From Candidatus Faecivicinus avistercoris (GTDB lineage Bacteria; Bacillota; Clostridia; Christensenellales; Aristaeellaceae): 44,522 nt of DNA. Every line of letters begins with the position of its first letter. Position 1 is the first letter of the stretch. Below, piece by piece: positions 8,482 to 16,206 of the stretch. The translations under genes and the position numbers were made by a program. Under the pieces are notes generated by a model that saw only the letters and a list, made by a program, of their open reading frames with translations, was not told the DNA's origin and did no database searches. The DNA lies in assembly GCA_018716805.1 (NCBI GenBank), contig DVJL01000052.1, forward strand, positions 1 to 44,522. The letters run 5' to 3'.

Positions 8482-9270
8482 CTATCTTCTGTAGACCGAT
8501 GGCGATACGTTTTCGCGCTTCTTGAACGCGCGGCTGAACGAATAGATGCTCTGGAAGCCGACGGATTCGGCAATATCGCCGATTGAAGCGTCGGTCGTCA
8601 CGAGCAGCAGCTTGGCGCGGTCGATTCGCGAATCGAGATGGTATTGAATGGGGGAAACGCCGAACGCCCGCTTGAATTGCCGGCAGAGATGGTATTTGCT
8701 GACATGGATGTTTTCGCCCAGCTCGTCGAGCGAGACGCTGCGGTCCATGTTCCGGTTCAGGTATTCGCGCACCTGCTGCGCAATGCTCTGGTTGGAGAAG
8801 TGGGGCGCGCCGCGCTCCTCTCCGAGGGAAACTTCGCGCAGTATTTCGCCCAGAAACTGCATGAACATTCCGTTTACGACGAGGTCGGAATAGACCATTC
8901 GGTTGTCCTTTTCGTGGATGATCGACATCAGCAGTCCCTCAATGGTCTTTACATTTTTGGGATGGATCACCGGCGGCAGCTGCGGACAGAGATCGTCGAG
9001 GATATCCTCTCGAAACAGCTTGTGCTCGTCGGGCGCAATGTCCGCGATGTCCGCGAACGAGATGTAGACAAAGGGGCTGTTTTCATCGGCGATCAGGTCG
9101 CAGTGGATGTGCGGCTGATGGATGGGCGCGCTCCCGATGACGTGCAGCGCGTGCCGCTGTCCGGGCCGGAAGATGATGACGTCGCCGGGAACGGCATGAT
9201 GGTGTACGCCCTCCACGACGACGTCCAATTCGCCTCCCTGAAGGCAGATGAATTCATAGTCAAAGATCAC
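8482..9270 (-). CDS. AraC-family transcriptional regulator (in-frame part)
   Basis: 262 residues are open from a GTG at 9270. An amino-terminal cupin-like effector domain (GGELDVVVEGVHHHAVPGD, residues 12-30) is followed by the AraC double helix-turn-helix at about residues 165-262, ending in VGFQSIYSFSRAFKKRENVSP. The same frame continues upstream of 9270 for about 40 residues with family-like sequence (NRPLSPYIRLAWDSW) but has no start codon. The good ATG at 9401 is in another frame (see the 9271-9401 entry). Full-length would be about 306 residues, normal for the family. It converges on the GH172 gene and lies beside a YesMN pair, suggesting control of the uptake locus. Confidence 0.85.
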   Translation of the reverse strand: MIFDYEFICLQGGELDVVVEGVHHHAVPGDVIIFRPGQRHALHVIGSAPIHQPHIHCDLIADENSPFVYISFADIADIAPDEHKLFREDILDDLCPQLPPVIHPKNVKTIEGLLMSIIHEKDNRMVYSDLVVNGMFMQFLGEILREVSLGEERGAPHFSNQSIAQQVREYLNRNMDRSVSLDELGENIHVSKYHLCRQFKRAFGVSPIQYHLDSRIDRAKLLLVTTDASIGDIAESVGFQSIYSFSRAFKKRENVSPSVYRR

Positions 9271-9401
9271 GCGCGTGGGCAGATCCCAGCTGGCGTCCAG
9301 CCAGCTGTCCCACGCCAGGCGGATATAGGGACTCAGCGGCCGGTTCCCCTTTTCAAAATTGTTCGATTTTTGGCGGGGGAGGGGGGCAGCATTTTATTCA
9401 T
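9271..9401 (-). other. Out-of-frame 5' end of the AraC gene across a G5-A-G6 tract
   Basis: The minus strand has AAAGGAG (9418-9412) 10 bases before an ATG at 9401, reading MNKMLPPSPAKNR. That frame does not join the AraC frame. The plus-strand tracts G5 (9375-9379) and G6 (9381-9386) lie 12-27 bases inside the gene. One extra base there would give MNKMLPPLPRQKSNNFEKGN and run straight into the regulator. So a one-base loss is indicated. It may be a sequencing or assembly error, a true mutation, or reversible slippage. Confidence 0.7.
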
Positions 9402-9509
9402 CACACTCGCGCTCCTTTCGCTTTCGTTCGCCGCTTTTCAATGCGCCTCAAACGCTTGGCTGCATGAATGTGTAAACCGGTGTCTGGCAAAAAACTGCCT
9501 GCTGGCTCA

Positions 9510-9538
9510 ATTATAGCACGCACAGCGCCCGCATGCAA
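9510..9538 (-). promoter_or_regulatory. Promoter of the AraC-family gene
   Basis: On the minus strand TTGCAT (9538-9533) and a perfect TATAAT (9515-9510) are 17 bases apart. This leaves a leader of about 100 bases before the ATG at 9401. The same pair of hexamers and spacing occurs before rpsJ. The promoter lies in the 188-base gap after the response regulator gene, so the AraC gene can be expressed independently of the two-component operon. Confidence 0.65.
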
Positions 9539-9589
9539 CGAGTCCGGAGGTCGGGAAAGGCGTGGTGAAACGGAGAAGCGGGGTTGTCT

Positions 9590-10996
9590 TCAGTCCTCCT
9601 CTGCGACGGTTTCTCCGGCGTGCAGCTCCAGCCACCGGCTGGGCGACATGCCGAACTCGCGGGTGAACGACCGCGTCAGGTTCGCGGCGCTGTGATAGCT
9701 GAGCTTTTCCGCGATGTCGACGACCTTTTCCCCGGCGAGCAGCAGCCGGCAGACCTCGCGCATCCGCAGCGTGACCAGATACTTCGTAAACGTCACGCCC
9801 GCCTGTTCGCGGAAGATGCGGCTGAAGTAGGCGTAGCTCAGGTTCAGCCGGTTGGCCAGGGCGGTCATGTCGATGGGCTCGTAGAGGTGGTTTTGCACAT
9901 AGCGCTTCGCATAGGCCACCGGATGCAGCCGGTTTGGGTTGGCCGACATCTCCTGTACGGCGCGGATCTCCGCGGCCGCGGCGCGAATGGCTGCCGAAAG
10001 CCCTTCGCCCGGGGGAAATGCGTGCGGCGCACCGGCCTCCATGCCCATCGACGCGCGCACCTCCGTCAGCTCCGAGAACACCGATTCGATCAGCGCCCGG
10101 GCAAACGCGCGCCGGCTCGCGTCGAGGTATTGCAGCGAATTGTCCAGAAGGACCCGAACGCCGTCGGCGTTCAGCGCGCGGACTTCCGCCAGCACCCGCG
10201 CCCGCAGGGCCGAAAGCCCCCTGAGGTCCTGGGGCGACCAGAACGAAGCGCCCGGTTCGGTCTGCAGCCATGTGAAGTTCAGCGCCTGCCCGGCCTGTTC
10301 GGTCAGCTGTTTCAGATTCCGCCCCGGAGCGGATACGCCGGCGTAGACGCCCGAGCGATGGATGGCCGAGGCGATTTTCTGCCGCGCGGCGTCGCCCTGC
10401 CCGCCCACGAGCAGGAACTTCCGCTTCTTGGGGCGCCACAGCCAGAGGCCGTCGAGCGCCGCGGCTGGCGCGGCGGAGTCCTCGTGCCAGACGACCATCG
10501 CCACGTCGCCCTCGGGCGGCGCAAAGCCATTGTGCTCGAAGCATTCCGTGACGCTGCGCTCCCCGCTGAGCATCTGCGCGCAGATCTCCAGCTCCAGCCG
10601 GGACGCCTTGTCCTGCATCCGGCTTGCGTGCTTGTCGATCACCGCGCGCACGTGGATCCGCATCGACTGCTCGCTCAGGGGCTTGACCAGAAAGTCCTCC
10701 ACGCCCAGCCGCAGCGCCTGCTGGGCGTACTGGAACCGGTCAAACGCCGTGATGACGACGCAGATCATGTAGGGGTTCAATTCCCGCGCCTCGCGGATGA
10801 GCCGCAGGCCGTCGATCTCGGCCATGCGGATGTCGGTGAACATCGCGTCGAACGGCTGGCGGCGGATCATTTCGAGCGCCTCTTCGCCGGAATAGGCGGC
10901 CTCGACGGCCTCAATTTCCGGAAAGCGCATGTTTACGATGCGGCGGACCGTGCCCGCGCAAATCATCCGGTCGTCATCGACGATCAGGATCTTCAT
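9590..10996 (-). CDS. YesN-type response regulator with AraC output domain
   Basis: 468 residues. An amino-terminal receiver domain (1-120) has the acidic pocket DDD (7-9), phospho-acceptor Asp55 in MFTDIRM, Thr83 and Lys105 (LVKPLS). A long middle region of unassigned fold follows. The carboxyl AraC double helix-turn-helix spans about 365-465 and includes MREVCRLLLAGEKVVDIAEK and MSPSRWLELHAGE. It overlaps the histidine kinase gene by 23 bases, so the two are co-translated. YesN-type regulators in Firmicutes usually switch on neighbouring carbohydrate ABC transporter genes. That role here is inferred from position. Confidence 0.9.
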   Translation of the reverse strand: MKILIVDDDRMICAGTVRRIVNMRFPEIEAVEAAYSGEEALEMIRRQPFDAMFTDIRMAEIDGLRLIREARELNPYMICVVITAFDRFQYAQQALRLGVEDFLVKPLSEQSMRIHVRAVIDKHASRMQDKASRLELEICAQMLSGERSVTECFEHNGFAPPEGDVAMVVWHEDSAAPAAALDGLWLWRPKKRKFLLVGGQGDAARQKIASAIHRSGVYAGVSAPGRNLKQLTEQAGQALNFTWLQTEPGASFWSPQDLRGLSALRARVLAEVRALNADGVRVLLDNSLQYLDASRRAFARALIESVFSELTEVRASMGMEAGAPHAFPPGEGLSAAIRAAAAEIRAVQEMSANPNRLHPVAYAKRYVQNHLYEPIDMTALANRLNLSYAYFSRIFREQAGVTFTKYLVTLRMREVCRLLLAGEKVVDIAEKLSYHSAANLTRSFTREFGMSPSRWLELHAGETVAEED

Positions 10997-12752
10997 GGAC
11001 GGCGCCTCCCCTCATGCAAATTGACAGCGGCAGCAGGATGCGCACGCAGGTGCCGTTTGGCCCGGATTCAAAGGAGATCTGCGCGGCGTCGCCATACGTC
11101 AGGTACAGCCGGCGGGCCAGATTGTTCAGCGCCGTGCCGTGGCCCGTGCGCCGGTCGGCCGTCGGGATGCCGTCCAGCGCGGCGGCGTCCAGCCGCTCCT
11201 GAAGCTCTGCAATCTGGTCCTGCGACATGGGCCGGCCGTCGTTGTGCACGGCGATTTCGAGCCGGTCGCCCGCGAAGCCGGCGTCGAACGCCACCCGGAG
11301 GTGCAGTGGCTCGCCGGGCACATAGCCGTGGCGGATGGCGTTTTCCAGAAGGGGCTGTAGCGTGAAGCGGAGGATGCGCGCGCTGCGGAGCGCTTCCGGC
11401 AGATCGACCGCGAGGCTGACCTGATGGTCCTTCGTCGCGCTGGCGAAGTCGACATACGCCCAGATCTGTTCCTCCTCTTCGGACAGCATCGCCTCGCGCG
11501 AACCGAGCACGTTGTAGTGCAGCACCCTGCCCAGCGATTCGATGGAGGCCGTCAGCGCCGGATCCACGCCCTGTTCCTCCATTTGCAGCTGCAGCCAGTA
11601 CAGGGAATTGAAGAGGAAGTGCGGGTTGATCTGGTATTGCAGCGCCATGGCCTGCGCGGTGCGCTTGTCCTTTTCCTGATGCAGCAGCGCGCCGTAGTAT
11701 TCCTTCACCCGCGCGATCAGGCTTCCAAACGCGCGGGCCAGCTGGCCGACCTCGTCCGGGCCGTCTTCCGGGAGGGAAACGCTGTAGTTGCCGTCGGGGA
11801 TGGCGGTGACGGCATCGGTCAGCGCATGGAGCCTGCGCAGCACCGCCGTGACGACCCGCCGCGCGGCAAGCAGCAGCACGATGCCGGAAAGCGCGATCAG
11901 GCCGATGGAGAGCACGATGTCGCGCATGACCAGCGACTGAATGGCCGCGTAGGGCGCGCACATCACCAGGGTGGCGTCCAGTGCATCCAGGCCGACGGCG
12001 AAATAGATCTTTCCGTCTTCCTGCCAGCTCTCGCCGCGCACCTGTTCCGGGACGTCCGCAGCGTCGCCGTGCACGAACAGGGGCCTCGCCTCGGACAGCA
12101 CCATCAGCGATTCGCTTCCCTCGTATTCCGACAGCGCGGCGAACAGCTTGCCGGCCTCCACCTGGCAGCGAACGACGCCCGCGCGCGCGTTCAGCCCGAC
12201 CATGACCTTGTAGTAATAGGGGATGGCCTCCACGCTCTCGCTCAGTACGGCGCTGGAAAAGGGAAAGGTCTGCGCGGACAGCCCCCACGCCGCGATTTCC
12301 GGGGAATCGAGAAACGCCTGATAGAATGGATCCTCCGACAGCCGCGAGCCGTGCACGATGACGTTGTAGCTCTCTACGGCCGCGTCGTCCTCGCTCAGCA
12401 GCACGATGTCCAGCCCGAGGCCGGCGAGATAGGCCTCGGTGCGCTGGAACTTCTGATCCATTGTCGCGACGATCGACACGATCTGCTCCGGCAGCCGCTC
12501 CATTCGCAGCAGGCTGATGACGTCTTCGTCGTAGGCCGTTTCCTGCGCAATGATCTCGACCTGGGCCATCTGCGCGTTGATGCTCTGTGCCATTGTCCTG
12601 AGCAGCAGCACGCTCTGGGCGGTCTGCGAGGCGATGTGTGCCTGCATGTTCATCCGGTAGGAAAATACGCTCAGTATGACGCACGTCAGCAGGATCACCG
12701 CGCCGAATATCCGGTTGAGCTGCGCGGTCAGCGGTACATGTCGCCGAGTCAT
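10974..12752 (-). CDS. YesM-type sensor histidine kinase
   Basis: 592 residues from the ATG at 12752, chosen because GGAGG (12764-12760) lies 7 bases upstream. The open frame runs 23 codons further back without a ribosome binding site. A membrane segment at about residues 14-30 and another near 290-310 enclose an extracellular sensor domain. A HAMP-like linker, the His_kinase block ALQYQINPHFLFNSLYWLQ and an ATPase domain (LQPLLENAIRHGY, then a glycine-rich GHGTALNNL) follow. It should phosphorylate the regulator encoded just downstream. The ligand is unknown; nearby GH172 and transporter genes suggest an oligosaccharide. Confidence 0.9.
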   Translation of the reverse strand: MTRRHVPLTAQLNRIFGAVILLTCVILSVFSYRMNMQAHIASQTAQSVLLLRTMAQSINAQMAQVEIIAQETAYDEDVISLLRMERLPEQIVSIVATMDQKFQRTEAYLAGLGLDIVLLSEDDAAVESYNVIVHGSRLSEDPFYQAFLDSPEIAAWGLSAQTFPFSSAVLSESVEAIPYYYKVMVGLNARAGVVRCQVEAGKLFAALSEYEGSESLMVLSEARPLFVHGDAADVPEQVRGESWQEDGKIYFAVGLDALDATLVMCAPYAAIQSLVMRDIVLSIGLIALSGIVLLLAARRVVTAVLRRLHALTDAVTAIPDGNYSVSLPEDGPDEVGQLARAFGSLIARVKEYYGALLHQEKDKRTAQAMALQYQINPHFLFNSLYWLQLQMEEQGVDPALTASIESLGRVLHYNVLGSREAMLSEEEEQIWAYVDFASATKDHQVSLAVDLPEALRSARILRFTLQPLLENAIRHGYVPGEPLHLRVAFDAGFAGDRLEIAVHNDGRPMSQDQIAELQERLDAAALDGIPTADRRTGHGTALNNLARRLYLTYGDAAQISFESGPNGTCVRILLPLSICMRGGAVHEDPDRR

Positions 12753-12774
12753 GCCATGACCTCCAATCTTCTTC

Positions 12775-12803
12775 AATATACCACGATGGACGGGCCGCGT
12801 CAA
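12775..12803 (-). promoter_or_regulatory. Promoter of the two-component operon
   Basis: On the minus strand TTGACG (12803-12798) and TATATT (12780-12775) are 17 bases apart, each 5 of 6 to consensus. The predicted start of transcription is only about 16 bases before the kinase ATG, so the leader would be little more than the ribosome binding site. Confidence 0.55.
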
Positions 12804-12900
12804 TGCACTTTGGGCGCGCAATTCGCCCGGGCGGCGCGGCCGGTTCCGGGGGCGCGGCGTGTTAATTCTCCCGCCCGGCCTGTTCCCGCGCGGAAAAAGC

Positions 12901-12909
12901 TGTTATAAT
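12901..12909 (+). promoter_or_regulatory. Extended -10 promoter of argS
   Basis: TG-T-TATAAT (12901-12909) is a perfect extended -10 element about 40 bases before argS. No good -35 box stands 16-18 bases upstream, which is typical of extended -10 promoters. It diverges from the two-component operon. Confidence 0.55.
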
Positions 12910-12947
12910 AATAGAGATATCACGCAAAAACAGGAGTGGAATGGAAT

Positions 12948-14657
12948 ATGGACTTCAAGCTCGCCATTGGGCAAAAAATCCTCGACGCGCTGAAGGCGAC
13001 GCTCGGCGATCCCGGCATGACGGACGTTCAGATCGCATCCGCGCTGGAGGTTCCGCCGGACACCGCGATGGGCGACTTCGCCTTTCCCTGCTTCAAGCTC
13101 TCCAAGGCGCTGCGCAAGCCGCCGGCGATGATCTCGGACGCGCTGGCCGGCGCGATTCAGGCCGATTTCCTGAGCAAAGTGGATTCGGTCAAGGGCTACC
13201 TGAACTTCTTCATCGACCGCGCGACGTTTGCGGAGAAGATTCTGCGCGCGGCGGCTGAACAGGGCGAGCGGTATGGCAGCGACAACTCCGGCGCGGGCAA
13301 GACGGTCGTGCTCGACTATTCCTCGATCAACATTGCCAAGCGGTTCCACATCGGCCATTTGTCCACCACGGCGATCGGCAGCGCGCTGTACAAACTCTAT
13401 AAATTCTTCGGCTGGAATGCGATTGGCGTCAACCATCTGGGCGACTGGGGCACGCAGTTCGGCAAGATGATCGCCGCCTACAAGCGGTGGGGCGATCACG
13501 ACACGGTCGCGCGCGGCGGCGTGGACGAGATGGTCAAGCTCTACGTGCGCTTCAACGAGGAAGCGAAGGCCGATCCCGCGCTCAACGACGAGGGCCGCGC
13601 GTGGTTCAAGCGCATCGAGGACGGCGACCCGGAGGCGCTGGAGATCTTCAACTGGTTCAAGTCGGTCACGCTGAAGGACGCCGAGCGCGTGTACGACATG
13701 CTGGGCGTGACGTTCGATTCCTACGCTGGCGAGAGCTTCTACAACGACAAGATGCAGCCGGTCATCGACGAGCTGAAGGCGAAGGGGCTGCTCAAGGAGG
13801 ATCAGGGCGCGCAGATCGTCGATCTGGAGCCGTATGGGATGCCGCCGGCGCTGATCCTGCGCTCGGACGGGGCGACGCTGTACATCACGCGCGACCTTGC
13901 CGCGGCGAAGTACCGGAAGGATACCTACAACTTCGACAAGTCGCTCTATGTGGTCGCGTATCAGCAGAACCTACACTTCAGGCAGCTGTTCAAGGTGCTG
14001 GAGCTGATGGGATACGACTGGGCGAAGGACTGCGAGCACGTGGCGTTCGGCATGGTGTCGTATGAAGGGCAGGCGCTGTCGACCCGCGAGGGTCATGTGA
14101 TCTACTTGGACGACCTGCTCAACAATGCGATCCAGAAGGCGCGGTCGATCATCGACGAAAAGAGCCCCGACCTCGAGAACAAGGACGAGGTCGCCCGGCA
14201 GATCGGCGTCGGCGCGGTGGTGTTCTTCGCGCTGTACAACAACCGCATCAAGGACATCGACTTCTGGTGGGATCGCGCGCTGAATTTCGACGGCGAGACG
14301 GGGCCGTACGTGATGTACACGCACGCTCGGTGCTGCTCGGTGCTGGCGAAGGCGGGCGAGATGGACGCGGAGCCGGACTTCGCCGCGCTCTCGGACGCCG
14401 ACGCGCAGGAGGTCGTGCGGCTGATCGGCCAGTTCCCCGAGACGGCCAAGTCGGCGCTCGAGCGCAACGAGCCGTCGCTCATCACGCGCTTTACGGTGGA
14501 TCTGAGTCAGGCGTACAACAAGTTCTACTACGATCAGAAGATCATGGTGGACGACCTGCCCACGCGCGCCGCGCGCGTGCTGCTGACGAAGGTCACGCGC
14601 GACCTGCTCCGCACCGCCATGCATCTGATCGGCTTAAACCCGCCCGAGAGAATGTAA
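12948..14657 (+). CDS. argS: Arginine--tRNA ligase
   Basis: 569 residues, a normal length. It charges tRNA-Arg with arginine using ATP. The amino-terminal domain (to about residue 110) resembles the ArgRS tRNA D-loop-binding domain (GDFAFPCFKLSKALRKPP). The class I motif HIGH is at residues 134-137, followed by NHLGDWGTQFG. The second nucleotide-binding loop appears as QALSTREG, a variant of KMSKS seen in many ArgRS enzymes. The anticodon-binding domain closes the protein. I start at the ATG at 12948; an in-frame GTG at 12936 overlaps the AGGAG site. The gene stands alone behind its own promoter. Confidence 0.95.
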   Translation: MDFKLAIGQKILDALKATLGDPGMTDVQIASALEVPPDTAMGDFAFPCFKLSKALRKPPAMISDALAGAIQADFLSKVDSVKGYLNFFIDRATFAEKILRAAAEQGERYGSDNSGAGKTVVLDYSSINIAKRFHIGHLSTTAIGSALYKLYKFFGWNAIGVNHLGDWGTQFGKMIAAYKRWGDHDTVARGGVDEMVKLYVRFNEEAKADPALNDEGRAWFKRIEDGDPEALEIFNWFKSVTLKDAERVYDMLGVTFDSYAGESFYNDKMQPVIDELKAKGLLKEDQGAQIVDLEPYGMPPALILRSDGATLYITRDLAAAKYRKDTYNFDKSLYVVAYQQNLHFRQLFKVLELMGYDWAKDCEHVAFGMVSYEGQALSTREGHVIYLDDLLNNAIQKARSIIDEKSPDLENKDEVARQIGVGAVVFFALYNNRIKDIDFWWDRALNFDGETGPYVMYTHARCCSVLAKAGEMDAEPDFAALSDADAQEVVRLIGQFPETAKSALERNEPSLITRFTVDLSQAYNKFYYDQKIMVDDLPTRAARVLLTKVTRDLLRTAMHLIGLNPPERM

Positions 14658-14750
14658 GGAGAACCGCGCGGCCGCCATGCAGCCGCCGGGTTTTTACCAA
14701 AGGAAGCGCGCTGCGCATGGGCGCCCGTCGTGCGCGAGAGAGGAGAGCCT

Positions 14751-16034
14751 ATGGAAATCGGAATTTACGTCCTCTGCGGCGTGCTGATCGCCCTGATGGT
14801 CGTGCTGATCTGGCGGATGGCGGCCATCCAGCGCGAGCAGCAGCGCGCCCTCAAGCGCGCCCGCGAGACCGCCGAGCAACAGTCCCGCGAGATCCTGTCG
14901 CTCAACCAGGCTCTTTCGGAGACTACGCAGCGCCTCGGCGCGCAGTCCGGCGAGCTCTCCGAGCGGCAGGACCGCCTGCGCGACGCGCTCGACGCCCGGC
15001 TCGAGGCCATGCGCTCTTCCAGCGAACAGCAGCTGGGCGAGGTGCGCGCCATCGTCTCCGAAAAGCTGGAAAGCCGTCTCGACGCCATGCGCACCACGAG
15101 CGAGCGCCAGCTCAGCGAGATGCGCTCGACCGTGTCCGACACCCTCGAGTCCCGCCTCAACGCCCTGCGCGCGTCCAACGAAAGCCAGCTGGGCGAGGTG
15201 CGCGCCATCGTCACCGAGAAGCTCGACGCCCGCCTGAACGAATCCTTCAAGCTGGTCAACCGCCAGCTTGCCGATGTCCACGCCGGACTGGGCCAGATGC
15301 GCGAACTCGCCGGTGAATTCGCCGATCTGCGCAGGGTGCTGGGCGGCGTCAAGACCCGCGGCGTCTGGGGCGAGATGCAGCTGCGCTCGCTGCTCGAGGA
15401 GATCCTCGCGCCGGGGCAGTACATCGAAAACGCCGCCATTCCCGCCGGCTCGCAGACGCGCGTCGAGTTCGCCGTCCGGATGCCCGCGCTCGACGGCGAG
15501 GCGCTTCTGCCGATCGACTCCAAGTTTCCGCAGGAGGACTTCCTCCGCCTGACCGAAGCCTCCGCCGCCGGAGACCCCGCGCGGATCGAGGCCTGCGCCG
15601 CCAAGCTCGAGCGGTCGCTCGCCGATCAGGCGAAGATGATCTCGGAAAAGTACATCCGGCCGCCGCAGACCGGCGACTTCGCCGTGATGTTTTTGCCGGT
15701 GGAGAGCCTCTATGCCGAGGCCGTCCGCCGGCCGGGGCTGTGCGAGCGGCTGCAGAGCCAGTACCGCGTGCTGGTCGCGGGGCCGAACACGCTGGCCGCG
15801 CTGCTGACCAGTCTGCGCATGGGCTTCCGCTCCGTTACGCTCGAACAGCGAAGCGGCGAGGTGCTCAAGCTGCTCGCCGCCGTGCGCACCGAGTTTGCCA
15901 AATACGAGGAATCCGTTGCCAACGTCCGCAAGCGCCTGCAGCAGACCTCCGAGGCCATCGACGCCATGGACGTCCGCGCGCGCAAGCTCTCGCGCAGCCT
16001 GCGCGACATCTCCGAGGAGGCCGGCCCGCAGTGA
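14751..16034 (+). CDS. rmuC: RmuC family DNA recombination protein
   Basis: 427 residues from the ATG at 14751, with AGGAG 5 bases upstream. A membrane anchor (about residues 4-22) leads into a long coiled coil. This contains three tandem 26-residue repeats beginning RLEAMRSSSEQQLGEVRAIV, RLDAMRTTSERQLSEMRSTV and RLNALRASNESQLGEVRAIV. The conserved RmuC nuclease-like domain follows (GVWGEMQLRSLLEEILAPGQY, then LLPIDSKFPQEDF), and it ends in a second coiled coil. In E. coli RmuC limits inversion at short inverted repeats. The biochemical activity is not established. It follows argS after a 93-base gap. Confidence 0.93.
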   Translation: MEIGIYVLCGVLIALMVVLIWRMAAIQREQQRALKRARETAEQQSREILSLNQALSETTQRLGAQSGELSERQDRLRDALDARLEAMRSSSEQQLGEVRAIVSEKLESRLDAMRTTSERQLSEMRSTVSDTLESRLNALRASNESQLGEVRAIVTEKLDARLNESFKLVNRQLADVHAGLGQMRELAGEFADLRRVLGGVKTRGVWGEMQLRSLLEEILAPGQYIENAAIPAGSQTRVEFAVRMPALDGEALLPIDSKFPQEDFLRLTEASAAGDPARIEACAAKLERSLADQAKMISEKYIRPPQTGDFAVMFLPVESLYAEAVRRPGLCERLQSQYRVLVAGPNTLAALLTSLRMGFRSVTLEQRSGEVLKLLAAVRTEFAKYEESVANVRKRLQQTSEAIDAMDVRARKLSRSLRDISEEAGPQ

Positions 16035-16049
16035 CGGGCCGCTTTCTCC

Positions 16050-16075
16050 GCCGCGATGCGTCGCGGCATTTTTTT
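16050..16075 (+). terminator. Rho-independent terminator after rmuC
   Basis: A 7-pair GC-rich stem (16050-16056 with 16061-16067, loop TGCG) is followed by A and seven T residues. It starts 16 bases after the rmuC stop. Confidence 0.85.
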
Positions 16076-16206
16076 GGTTAAAGCGCTCATAGTTTTCGAC
16101 AAATTAAGAGTCCGTCGACAGAAACGACACAAAATTCGTGTATAGTATATTGTCGGCGCCGCGTGCGCTTTCAGATAGAGGAAACAAAGGCAATGGAGAG
16201 ACGGGG

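Noticed and set aside
8638..9516. Plus-strand open frame antisense to the AraC gene
   Set aside because: No ribosome binding site and no recognisable domain. The minus strand encodes a clear AraC DNA-binding domain.
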